Positions 36,396 to 50,200 are shown, counted from the stretch's first letter. The stretch is 64,000 bases of DNA from Hyposmocoma kahamanoa (GCF_003589595.1 NW_020653750.1:7486072-7550071); one strand, 5' to 3'. Program-made: numbers and translations. The notes: generated by a model not told the origin, from the letters alone.

Positions 36396-37331
36396 TATAT
36401 TTATGTATGTCTGGTATTCATTTGTGTCTTATAGTCATGCATTCACATAAACATGTGAACATTCTAAAATTTCTTATTCTTTTGTTACACAAAACGAGCT
36501 AAGCATTTTCACCAATTGTTCTTTCTTTAAACCAATCTCAGTTAATCCCTACAATCAGCAGCAGTTGTTTGTTTTATTATCTTGTTGGTTTAATTTGTTA
36601 GATCTCATGGCACTGTGTTCACGTAAGTACGTGTTACACTGACAGTCAGTTTTATAATTATACAGTATTTTGTACTTTTTTATTGTGACGTAATTTGTAA
36701 TGTCCAATTACAAATAGATAAAACAAATTATTCAAGAAATGACATTGGAAGGATGGCGGCTTTTGCTGAACCGGGGTATGTCAAATAGCAAAGTGTTGTA
36801 TAACTAATTTACTTCGTTGTAAATAAAGTCGTGATTTATTTCGCGTTTTTTGTTTCCTTAGTTACAGTTGCTACCTCTATATCTTTTTTACTATTAAATG
36901 TTTTACTACCAAAGTTGATAAGATATTTTTAAGAAAAAAGACACAAAATGCTTATTTTTACCAAAGGAAATGAGAGACACTAGTAGGGGGTGTTAACTAT
37001 CTTAGTTAAAGAAGCGGAGCTTGCGTTACTAATATCTCTTTTACAATGGATCCTGCTGACAAATAAAGCAGATTTTTGATAATTATGGTAGGTATTGTAG
37101 GATACAAACGCAACTGTAATATGAGATGCCGTTTTATTAGCTAACATTCTTCTAAGTGACATGGCGAAGACTTTAACAGCTCTACTGTTTGTTATACATG
37201 GTCTGGGTATTAACTAACCTACTCAGTACAAGCACAGCAAAAGGATGATAACTTATAAATTTCGATCTTTGAGTTATTTGAAAATACTAATAATCTCGCA
37301 GGACTATATTACTAACATCGTAAACAACAAC

Positions 37332-37495
37332 TTTTATTCCGTGATTTTTAATAATTCATTAGATTTTACTTTCGTACAAAAGTATAAATATTTAAATAGA
37401 ATGCTCCAAACGGTGAGCTCTGTGCAATAGTAAAAGAAATTTTTATTCCGTGATTTTTAATAATTCATCAGATTTACTTTCGTACAAAAGTAACA
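37332..37495 (+). repeat. Direct repeat of about 55 bp beside assembly gap
   Basis: The block 'ttttattccgtgatttttaa ... ttcgtacaaaagta' occurs at 37332 and again at 37441. The second copy runs into the N gap. This could be a true duplication or an assembly artefact. Confidence 0.8.
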
Positions 37496-37505
37496 NNNNN
37501 NNNNN
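37496..37505. other. Assembly gap (10 N)
   Basis: Ten consecutive N, just left of MITE A at 37571. Confidence 1.
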
Positions 37506-37570
37506 TTTTTTTTATGAATGATAGCACGCGGAAGGCGTTGCTAAACAACTTTACTACAATGTGTCAGATA

Positions 37571-38071
37571 CATCGAGTATATAACAAAAAATAAAGACGA
37601 AATAAGGGCCATATATTCCGGGTAACACATTAGCGATACAGCTCTTATAAATATCAACTCTCGTTTGCACTGAAATATAGACAGGCCAACTACTGACCTG
37701 TGTGTACGTCTCCGTATATTCCAAAAAATATTCTGTATTTATTGTAATAAAGATAATAAATATCTCTAACAATGCCGTGCTGTTCTATTCGGTGGTGTGG
37801 GAGAAACAGCAAAACATGTAATTACAAAACAAACGGAGTCACATTTCATCGGTAATTGAATATTAGATATGTAATTTTAGCAATTATCGTCCATTATAGC
37901 AAAGCTCAAGTTAACTGGTCGATTTTAAGTGAAACAGTTGACGACACCCGTCAATTGTTTCGAACTCGGGCTAGCCAATCGGACTGCAGTTGTCACAGTA
38001 ATGATATGGTAGAATATTTTTCAAATAAATTAAATGACATTTCGTCTCTATTTCTGGTTATATACTCGATG
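37571..38071. mobile_element. MITE family A, complete copy with exact 8-bp duplication
   Basis: This is a 501-bp element from CATCGAGTATATAAC to GGTTATATACTCGATG. It is flanked by identical GTCAGATA (37563-37570, 38072-38079). No transposase. It lies 175 bp upstream of the first recognised exon of SLC17 copy 2. Confidence 0.92.
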
Positions 38072-38245
38072 GTCAGATATTACAATAAAAACTTCAAAGT
38101 AAATTTTTGGCAAATTTGTTATATTTTGAAAAAGTCATGGACCATAGGTTACTACAACTATACTACTATTTATGATGTTCGTAATATAGGGAGGTAGTTA
38201 GTGTTATACAAATAACCATGTACATATATGAACAATTTTTTACAG

Positions 38246-41200
38246 CAATCTTCATACCTCAGCGCTATGTAATGGGTATATTAGGACTTTTTGCTCTGGC
38301 GAACTCTTTTACAATGCGAGTATGTCTTAGTATGACAATCACTCAAATGGTGAAGAAGACTGCGCATCAAATTCATATCACCGGCGAAACCTGCGCAGAC
38401 CCTGATGACATCATTAAAGGGAATAGCACAGCGATCATCAAAGTGAGCCAGTTTCATAGTATAGTAAGACAAGTATGGTAACTTCTTACAAAGGTAGCAG
38501 CAGCATGACTGGTCTGTGTGCACGCCCGCTGTGCGCCATGTACGAATACACACTAATGAAAGGCTAGTATGTGAGCGGGTAGTGTCAGCAGCCTTGTTTC
38601 TAGAATCCTGTCGTAGGATTAAATTTAGTAGCAGTAGAGCTCCTTGAGAAAGAGTTCGTCCAGGGTAGTACTGCCACCTTACCTATTTTTGGCGCCAAGC
38701 AGTAATGTCAGCATTTTACATAAATTTAAAAAAAATGAAAAATGAATTCCGGTTTTGAAGGGTAAGGGTGCTGGTGAAATTACAGGCACATGGGACTTGT
38801 CAACTTGTGTCTCAGGGTGCCGGGCGCACTGTCAGTGCCCCTCAGATCTTTGGGATTTAAAGCTCTGAGTGACACTGCAACTGTTATAGACAGGCGTGTA
38901 GCTTACCATCAGGCGCACGACTTATTCGTCCCATCACTTGATGTTAAAAAAAATTTATTAGAAATAAGGTCGCCGATACCAAGCCGGGCGGTGTCGCCAG
39001 GGTTTGGTCTGTAGAGCCCTTGAGCATTACTTGCGTTCCGGTTCGGAAGGGTGAGTGTAATACAAGCACATGGGGCTCTTCAACCTACATCACGGGGTGA
39101 CGGGCACAGTGGCAGTGCCCTTAAGATCTTTGCGATTAAAAGCTCTAAGTGACATTGCAACTGTTGTGGATAGGCGCGTCGCTTATGGCGCCAGGCGCAC
39201 GACTTGTTCGTCCCGTCATTTGGTATTAATAAAAAAGCCGCGCTGCTACGTTTGTATGGAGTTACCGTACTTGTTAATACTATGTCAGTTTCTTATTAAA
39301 AAAATGGCATCTCGGAACACATTAAATATGTGATCAAGGATAAAAGTTACAGGAAAAAACACACGGATCAAAAGTCGATTATAAATATTAGACAATTATT
39401 TCCACATAGCATACCTACACGGAAGGAAAATGAACTTAGAAATGGTGGTTTGAATTTTCCTTAATTCGACTTTAATTACTCTAAAACGTGATATTACAAT
39501 TGCCTGTTTAATCTCGTCTCGGAGACCCTGGTTGTGCTTCGAGTAAATAAACAGTGTTATAAAACTTTTACAACTACTATTGTAACAAACTCATTAAAAT
39601 TTGTAACCTAGCGACCTTGTACAGAGTGTTAAATAAGTTCGTATTTATTCCATCGAAAAAAGACAGTAAAAAAAAATATTTCAACTGTTTCTAAAAATCA
39701 ATCCTTACCGAACTACAGAAAATTACTAATTGTTGCCATAAATAAGATTTTTTATTTATGTATTTGTTCAGAAACATGAAATGTGTAACATGAGAAAATG
39801 CCAAAAACTACTAATTTAAATAAAATTAACTATTGATTAAAATCCACTCAGACTTATCTCAACATTTGGATTCCATGAACAAAGTTGATTGGCATTGTAG
39901 ATAGAGTAATCTCATGATATTTTGCTCGCACAGGTTCAAGGTCCTAACGAACTTGACATTTAAGATTTAAATTCAACACTTACGATAAGAACGGTGTATC
40001 AAGCTTGGATCTCACTGTACTTTGTTTAACGATCCGTATAGTTCGTTCACTTAGAAGATAAATAAATCATTTGAAATGTATTTTTCAAAGTTGCAATATA
40101 CTAAAATTGAAATCGAAGATAATGCATAGTATAATTAGACAAGTCTGGTAACACACACTCGTAATCTGCGTAAACTAAACGTTTCACATTATGCCATAAG
40201 ACCGCACTTGATGGTAATGCAGGGTCTGGTGAACCTATTATTGATGATATGGTAATGATGATATCACTAACATGTGGTTTCAACAAGGCGGTGCCACAAG
40301 TCACACAGCCACCGAAACAATGAATTTATTGCAAACCAAATTTCCCGATCGCATAATTTCACGAAATTTAGCCGTTAAGTGGCCAGCGGGCTGGCTGCTG
40401 AATTTCGTGAAATTATCATGGTGTTAAATCTTGTGATTCAACACCGCTGGATTATAATTTATGGGGTTATGTTGAAGACAAAGTCTATGCGAAGCCAATC
40501 GAATAGATTGCAGCCTTAAAACTCAAAACTCGTGAAGTGATTAACGAAACCGACCCAGCATTTTGTCAAAAAATGATTAACAACTTTGATGAAAGAATCG
40601 ACATCTGTAAACAGTTACAGATGTCGATGCGACCACAGAATCGTCGTGGACATTTATCAGATATCATTCATGATTCCCAAACCTTACTTTTTTTAATACA
40701 TTAAACATTTGAAATATTGTGATCTAAATTTATTGTTTTATTTTGATTTACAAAACAAAGGTCTTGTTGACAAACTCTTTACATGTTTTATTATACTACC
40801 TCGACTTTACTATATAAAGCCATCGAAACAAATAGATAACAAATCGCTCATTACTAATATACGTGCTTCTCTTACAATTGATACAGTGTCAATGTTCGAT
40901 AGGCACTAGACATCTCGGACAAAAAAACGCATCGATATATTGTTGTCTAATCAATGTTCGACCGTTCGTGTGCTTTTACAAATAACAAGATTTTTTTTCT
41001 GTATACGTCGAAACTTAACGGCTGTGGAATCAATAAATTAAAATAAATGAAGCTATCAGCGTAAAAGTGTAACATTGGTCTGTGGGTGTAACCACGGAAA
41101 AAAAGTGATTAATTATCATTTAAAGTAATATTGTACAAAAGTGTAGTGGTGTACACTTTTGCGGTGATAGCCTCAATTATGATAATTATTTACCTAAAAT

Positions 41201-44200
41201 ATGGTTTACAAACGGCAGAACACATCAAGGCGGCACATAATCAGTCCTTATGAGTTACAAAACTGGCGCGGAAATTTCATTGAAAAATCCTTTAAAATAT
41301 AGGAAAAGAAAACTATTTTTTCGGATCTAAAATCGCGTATACATGTTTTATTCAAACAAATCAATGTTTCGGGATCTTTACATGTCGTGGTCGCGGCTGA
41401 TAAATGAATAGTTACAATAATTTCAATGTGTAATAATCGCGAAAACCTAAGAACTCGATATCGTAACTTATAAGTAGATGTTTCAATACGCATAAAATCG
41501 TTTCAGTACCATGGCCAGTACGACTGGGACGAAGCTACTCAAGGGCTGCTTCTCAGTGCATTCTACTACGGGTACGTTCTCACGCATCTCCCTGGAGGAC
41601 TTCTAGCTGAGAGATTTGGGGGAAAATGGACTGTCGGCCTTGGTCTACTTAGCACTTCCATAGCAACTGTCATTACACCTTGGGCTGTCAGTATTGGAGG
41701 AGCTATTGGATTGTTTGTTATTAGAGTCATTGAAGGGTTTGGCGAGGTTGGTGTTAACGTTCGTTTTTTGTTCGTTGATGAAATACGTGAGTCGAGATTA
41801 AGATTTATTGACACAAATTTATTTTATGATAATTTATACTGTCTTTAGTGTTTCCTGTTAAATCTTGTATACATATACCAATTTAAAATTCATATCCTTC
41901 TATTTTGCGTTTGGTTTTTGAATTAAAATAAGTGTAGCAGTGTTATCTACCCAGTTGGCATTATATTTATATATATTTCTTGTCCAAACTAGATAACTTA
42001 CGTCATATCTTTATCTTTATTCTTTATCTTTATCTTCTTCTTTGTTAACCTTAACAATGATAACAATATGAAGTAAGTTATCTAGTTTCAACAGCTTTGT
42101 TAGCATATTATTTTTAAAATAAAGGATTATTCCAGGGTCCAGTGACTCCAGCCTGCGTTCTCCTTTTAGCACGGTGGGTACCACCATCGGAAAGGTCACG
42201 CTTTGGAGCTATGATTTTTGGAGGTGCTCAAGTGGGAAATATCGTAGGCCCTTATCTTTCTGGAATTTTATTAGCAAATGGGGGACATTGGGCGAATGTT
42301 TTCTACGTATTTGGAACTTTGGGCATCATTTGGTTTGTATTTTGGGTAAGATCTCTCCATAAACTTAAGATTCTATTAACAAAAAAATCCAAATTATCTC
42401 TGTCCTAGTTTTTTTGCACCATAATTACTGTTGTTTACAAGCAGCCAAATGTATTCTATTGCGAGCGGTCGGTATTTGCGACATTTGGAAAACAAGTAGC
42501 TCGTGATGAAAACAGTAAATTTTACCACCAACCAAACGCATTTGTAACATCATATCTTACGAATACTCAAAAGTTTTACCTGCTCTTCTCGAGTCTAATG
42601 CGCGTTATTCACCGACATTTTCAACGACAGAAGTGTAATCTTTATACAGGCTCTTCTCTGCTACAATACACCTAACGATCATCCATTCATCTCAGAACAA
42701 GAAAAGGAATATCTAAATAACAACATAGAAGCTTCAGCTTTACATAGAAAACTAGATCCAGTTCCATTCAAAGCTATACTGAGATCTGCACCATTATGGG
42801 TTCTTGTATTAGCCGCTGTAAGTAAAATACAATAATGATGACTAATAAAAATAGTTTGTATACAAATTAGTGTATACATTCCTCTATAGTTTAACTACGA
42901 AAAATTACTACAAAATTTAGACATTTTTACTCGACCGTAATGAATACCACCAAACCTCATGTTCTGAAAATATAATTCCTTTTCCAACATCACCTACTCA
43001 CTGAACTTTGGTTATACAGATCGGCCATGACGCAGGATACTTTGCAATGATCACTGACCTCCCGAAATACTTTAGTGACGTCCTGAAATTCAATATAAAA
43101 GAGACAGGTGTAATGTCCGCCATACCCTACGTTGCGATGTATATCTTCTCCTTCATATTTGCTGCTCTCTGTGATCTTTGTATTAGAAAGAAATGGCACA
43201 GCATAACTACTGGAAGAAAACTTTATACTACTATAGGTAAGTACATTTTTTTTCTTTTAGAAAAAGCAGAAAGTATGTAAATGTTAATAACCTAGTAAAT
43301 CTTTTCGATCTAAAATTTAAAGATCGCAACAAAACCTACAAGTTATCTGGGAAGTTTAAAAAAAAAAATCTTTAAAAACATGTGTAGTTGCATTGAGCAA
43401 GCCTCTAAGGTAGACTAGATTTTAAGACCCTTTTTAGAGAACACCCGTGCCTAACAGTAAGATCTAAATTGATCAATACAGTATGTACAGTTATTTAATA
43501 TGTCAATATGAGACTAAAGGCACGTTCTTTTTCAAACGATGGTGACTGTATTTGACAATGTAAATAAATGGTAAAATGTTATGAAACTACCATAAATGAA
43601 CTGGTAGAATTTACAAACATTAACATTAAGAAAAATAGTTATTTGTTATACAAGCAAGGTTGTTGTTTGTCGCGAGTGTTTGCATTGAAACCTGAGCAAG
43701 GAGGGGTTCAAGCCACGAGACGCAAAAGAACTCTGTTGCCGATCCAGTATTTCCTCTAATGAAAAATCCCAAACAAACATAAGACTGCAGTACTAATTAA
43801 TATGTTTTAGTTTATTCTAATTTCTATCAATAATTCATTAATAAAAAAATTTGTAAAACTTAATGTAGCGTAAATTGGAATGTTGTCTTTGTAAAATTAA
43901 AAATAAGGTATTTAATTAATAACTATTAGTTACTAGTAACTATAGTGAAAAAATAGGATGGTTTGCATTAATATTAGACATAACTGGTTGTAGACTATAC
44001 CACCTCAGTCAACCGTGACCATGGGACCTGTAAAGGGCCCGAAACGTCGGTTTGTTTGAAAAAAAACAAATATACGCGATTTAAATCCGGAAAAATAGTT
44101 TCATTTCCTATGTGTAATAATCGCGAAAACCTAAGAACTCGAAATGTATTATTTTACATAAATAGAAATCATAGGTCATAGATAAATCACCAATGCAAGG

Positions 44201-47200
44201 AAAAAAGAAAATTATTTAGCCACATACAGTTGAACCAACTGCACACTGTTATCTTATCACATAGGAAACGAAACAATGAGAGGTAATTAACTAAAATATT
44301 GCTTAGTAAAAATAAGTCGAATCAAGCCTACATTGGTACAGAACAGATCTATGTCCATAGAAGATTTCTTATACTCCTTAATTACTCTGATAAAAAATGA
44401 ATTTTGCTTGTAATAAATAGGTCATGGCCACGGGCACACACAACACCGGACGACGCCTAAGACTCAGCTAGTTAGTCCTGAGGGATAACTTAGGCAGTAG
44501 TTCTGATAACTTAATTTTACTGTTTATTATGTTAAATAGTAATCAAATGTAATCACTTATCACCTGTAATCGAGGTAGAAAGTGATAACACTTACAAAGC
44601 GCCACATAGCCTGACCTACTTTGTCTTATAATCTAAATACAATAAAGTTAATTAATAGGCTTTACGTCGGTAAAATCATTGCATGTCCGCATCAAGAACC
44701 TAATGGCACTGTGTGCTTTAGCAACTTTACTAGCGACATATTGATCGAAGAGCAGGTAAGAATCAAAATGCACGCCGAGATCCTTAATATTGTCGACTCT
44801 ATTCATACAACTCCTTAGAAGACTATAATAATCTCCACCGATAATGGTTATGTCAGTCATTTTGGCGTGCTCGAACAGAATTAACCGGAAAAATATAATC
44901 AACCTGATACTGACCCAATACTATAGGCTGACATTAAGGAAAAATAATAATACCTAGTTACTTTATGAGAGTAAAGGTGGATTCATATTTGTGAGATTTC
45001 AACCCACCGAGACTCCGTGACGTTCCACGATACTTGCTACACTACATGTGTAGGTATTATATTAAATAATAAATAATAATAAATAACGCACACACTCAAC
45101 ATAGCCCCGCACTAGGGAAACCCTGTGTCGCGGGTGCCATGGACACACATATAGACAACCACAAATTACACCCAAAGTCACGAGAGAAATATATGTAGGC
45201 CATACAAATATTTCTCCCGGCCCGGGAATCGAACCTGGGACCTCTGCGTGGCAGTCCGGCATGGTAACCGTTCGGCCACGGAGGCAGTTATATTGTAGAT
45301 TTACCGTTTGTATTTCTTTGTGTTTTATTACACACATTATACCGAGCCGATCCGTAATGTAGCACAAAATTATACCGTATCTGTCACGTGTGGCAAACAC
45401 AAAAGTGTGGACGACTAATTACACTAGGAGAAGGATAGAAAATCCTTTAAGAAACCGCCTTCTGACGGAACGATTCGTGACATAGTGTGACATCGGAGCG
45501 TGACAACACAAAATCACCGTCCACATTCGCTACAATTACGCGGTGTTGTACGGACAACGGCACATCGGACTACACATTTTTGTTCGAAAGTCGCCTCCAG
45601 TGCAACGGAACAAGATACGTCAATGTGTAGCTTGATGTGCTGGCGTGTGTACATCCACGACCCGTCGCGGGTCGTGAATCGCTGCGCAGTGTCATTTCTC
45701 CGCGTGACAAAAACCGTCCACACTTATATCTTTGTCACGCATATCTGTTACGGTCACGGAGTCACGATGCGTTGAAATGTCACAAATGTGGACTCATCTT
45801 AAGATACCACTAATCAACACGTTTCCGCATCGCACATTAAATATGGATGCAATGCTAAATGATAATTCACTGAAGCGTGCCGAGTCGTGGAATCCAACCC
45901 TCAAACACTTTCTAACTGCCTCTGTGGCCGAACAGTTACCATGCCGGACTGCCACGCAGAGGGCCCAGGTACGATTCCCGGACCGGGAGAAGTATTTGTA
46001 TGGCCTAAATTTATTTCTCTCGTGAGTTTGGGTGTAATTTGTGGTTGTCTATGTGTGTGTCCATGGCACCCGCGACACACGGTTTCCCTAGTGCGGGGCT
46101 ATGTTGAGTGTGCGCGTTATTAAACACTTTCTAATTGTACAACAAAAAGCCCAAATACTATATAACTTCAAACTTAACTTTATCGAACTATTTCTACCTT
46201 TACAGCGGCAACAATACCGGCTATTCTAATAATCCTAGCATCGTACTCAGGGTGTAATCGAATACAAGCAGTAGCCCTATTTATAGTATCCATGGCTTTC
46301 ATGGCTGGCTTCTACAGCAGCGTGAAGATAAATGCTATGGATATTGCTCCGAATTATGCTGGAACCTGTTCTGCCATTGTAAACGGAATAGGTGCCGTTT
46401 CGGGGATTGTCACGCCGTATTTGATTGGCTTGTTGACACCAAATGTGAGTATTGATTTTTTACTTGATTATATCTTTAAGGAAAATAGTCTCGCTCGCTT
46501 ATTGTATATTTTGCCTCAAAGTAACAAACATATTATAATAATTGGCATCATGGTGAAATTATTTGCCAATCGGCGCAAGGTACTTACCGATTGTTGCCCA
46601 GGGTGTGGATATTTGTATTACATTTAAAACATGGTGCTCAATTATAAATCGCCATATTGAAATAAAGCTCTTATTTTAACATTTCAACATAAATAATTTT
46701 ACTATGTGAATCCGGTCTTGGTATGGCTTGCCACCATTGTGAAAGGCTTCACCGATTGTTACCCAGGGTGAGCCGAGCGCACAGAAAAGGAATGGTACGT
46801 CGTACGGAGAGGCTCCTTTAGTGCACCCCAAGCATTGACTTACAATTATATGGACGTCGGGTCCGCGCTAAAAAGCGTCCGCACTTGTAAGGCGCTAAAA
46901 TCGTATACAGAGCGCGACACTCCGCTTTAGTCTTCATTTGTTCTACTGACAGCGCGATACTGCGATGACATTACAATTTAAATTTCGAATAGGTAGACTT
47001 GGGACATTTTTTTCGTGGTTTTTGTATTAGACCCGTCGTCCATTTATTTGTAAGTCAATGACCCCAAGGCTCAATTTGTATTGCAGCGGAACGGAATGGA
47101 AGGAATTTTTGTAACGGTATTGTACATGCGTAATGAACTTTATGGTCAATTGTGTAACGTACGAACTAGATGCTAGCCAAAAATCACGTCTCGCGTCTTC

Positions 47201-50200
47201 CACGGAATTCTCGCGCATGCTCGAGAATGCTCGCGCGTTCGCGCCAATTCCGCAGCTACCATCGACGACGCCCGCCGAATCCACAGGAAGTGGCGCAAAG
47301 GCAGGCGCAGTGTGACGTTAAATGTCGACGAAATAGTATAGCCTCAAGGCGTGTTCCCGGAAATGCTCGAGCAATCCAGCGACTGCGCGCGAGAAGGTCG
47401 CAGCGAGACGAAATTGACGCTTCCGTTCCATTCTATTCTGCTGCAATGTAACTTGAGCCTAAGGAAAATAAAATAAGTAGTAAGGCCTATTGTTATTTGT
47501 GTCCTATTTGTAAACTTAGATTTCGGACGTTGAAACAGCTAGATGGGTTTACTTCAGCTACTTTCAGTTTAATAATAATACGGCATTTTGCTTTGGCGTA
47601 ATACCGCCGATATTAATAGGAATCTTTGTCCCGCAGAAACTGCGGTTAGGCCAATGTACAATCTGGCCACATAGTGTTTTTGAGAGAGTTTTTACAAAAA
47701 TATTATTTATGATGATAAGTAACTTTTTTTATCAAAAATAGCAACAGACTTAACATTAACACGAGGAATAAAAATAAACTAGCTATTCTTGACAGTCGTC
47801 TTCACAAACTCACAAATTTCATTTAAAGGGCAATGTATAAGCTTCTATATTAAGATTCTGGTTGATATTCAAAATTTGCCATTTACGAGGTTTAAAACTA
47901 TAGTGAAACAAAAACTTTGTACTAAAGGTTTGCGTACTTGGATGACAAGAATCCGTGATAGTGACCCGTTTAGCTCTTACATGTAGTCTCAATCTAAGAA
48001 GATGTTTGAAATAAATATTGTAAACTAATGTGACGATTTCTTTTTATTTTATTTTTTATTGCACACACTCATGACCCCGCACTAAGGAAAACCCTGTACG
48101 CGGATACCAGGGACTCACACATAGGTAAACAACCACAAATTACACCCGAACTCACAAGAGACATAAATGTCGGCCATACAAATATTTCTCCCGGCCCGGG
48201 AATCGAACCCGGGACACCTGCGTGGCAGTCCAGCATGGTAATGCCGTTCGGCCACAGAGGCAGCTAAAATTAAATTTCAATATAATTTTCAAATATAATT
48301 TGCTTACTTATGAAACAAAGAGGATTTTAAGTTGAATTTGAATATGAATTTGAATTAGATAGGCATCTATAAAACAAATACTGACTTAGAAGATCATTGA
48401 AATAACTTAGGCAAGAAAGATATCATATATAGAGATATTATTATATACCTACGAAAATTGGATAATGCAGTCTCAAAAATTGGCATGCAAATCCTGTACT
48501 GCTTGTACTGTGCGGGCTCTATGTAGAGGTCGGGGGTGCGATTGCCAGTAGGACCAATGTGCCCCGGATTGACTTCTGTTGCTCTTGTATTCATATTACA
48601 AGAAATTCTCTAGTTTGAGACCTAATGAGTGGTGTTGTTGTTTGACACATTATAAAAAAATCGTAAGTTTTTACCTTACTAATTTCATTATTCTTTTTAC
48701 GGAAAAGCATGCAGTAGGAACAAATCGTTTCCAATTTAAAAGACATTTTATTTCACGGTTCATTGCTTTTGGAAAAAAAGTCAACACTTTTTTTGCTACT
48801 AAAGAGGAATAAAGTAGATCATAGACAACAACTCCGCAATTCGTAACGGTCAAAGTTGAAAATTACGGGTATATAAGAAGGAAGTAACTTTTTTACAACA
48901 GTTTATACAAAACAAACGAACTAATTACTTCAACCTAGGAACATTGCACTGTATTTCATTAAAGTTACTGTAAAAAATGCTTTGTAAATATTTATTTTTG
49001 TTCAGATTTTCGTTTGTAAACAGAGAGAAAACACTGTTAAGTGGAAAAATCTTCACTTATGGGTATACAATTTGAGCCACTTTGTACTTTTAACGGACTT
49101 CAAAAAAGGAGGAGGTTCTCAATAGAGATGATACGGGTATCCGGTAGCTATTCGGTATCCGGCTGGATACCGGATATTTATAACCGAGGAAAATTCATAA
49201 CAGTACGGCAAATAAATTGATTTATTGATTAAAAATAATAGTAATAGGAGAAACGGCAACTACGGGATTGTTGACTATCTGTTTATTACTTGTAATATAA
49301 AGAACTATGAAGTTAAATAAGGTTATCTATAAACTTAGTACTGCATTAAGCGGTAAAAGTTGGTATTACGTATTTTCATAGACGAGACCAGCTTCAGAGG
49401 ACATATTTGCACTATAAAGTCTTGCAAACTTTGTTAAACTTTAGGTACTACTTGTTATTGCCGGACGACCAAATGAAAAAATCGCGATCATGATGGATTG
49501 GAACTGTCTTCAAATACAATATGTACGTACAATAATGAAACGTATTAGTAGATTAAAAATTTATTACTTTGGCAAATCTATTATCAAGGCTTAGAATTAG
49601 ATAGGTCACAAACAAGTTAATGAAATCAAATTGAAACAAAATAATAACGGGCGTATCAAATGCTAGGTTTATATTTATAACAACCAGAAATTTTAATATA
49701 GCCAAAGAATGATATAATGGCTTTTTTCCTTCTCTATTGCAAAAAATCTGCCTTCGGCACAACAAACATACAGCACCGATATTAAAATATTGCCAAATTT
49801 GCGATTTTTTTTCACTATTAACATTTTTCTGTTATGTATTTGTTTGTATTTAATTAATAGAATAAATTATTCGTTTTTATAAAAACTAAGTGATCACAAC
49901 AAATCAAATTGTCAATGTGAAAGGTCAATCATTCACTAATCAAGTAATAAAGGCTGTACACCGCTTGCGACATGTCTACGGCAGTATGTCAGATATCCGG
50001 CGGCCGGATATCTAGCTATTGGGCCTACGTGGTCGCCGGATATCCGGAATCCGGTCAAATCACTATTCGTTTCATCTTTAGTTCTCAATTCGACTGTATT
50101 TTTTTTTTTGTATATGTTACGCAAATTGTCCGACATTTTTGAACCAATAATGATTTAAGATTATTTTTTTATTGGAAAGGGAGTAACTTCAGGAGTGGTT

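Noticed and set aside
45073..45290. tRNA gene on the minus strand (perfect B box)
   Set aside because: The head is followed by a conserved 150-bp body and repeated seven times in the window, so it is a tRNA-derived SINE and not a tRNA gene.
45500..45775. Open frames on both strands at 45500-45775
   Set aside because: They lie in the GC-richer half of the Harbinger-like element. There is no family resemblance and the strands mirror each other.
47133..47451. Plus- and minus-strand frames rich in Arg/Ser/Pro
   Set aside because: They lie inside a CpG-rich TIR element. Overlapping long frames on both strands reflect base composition.
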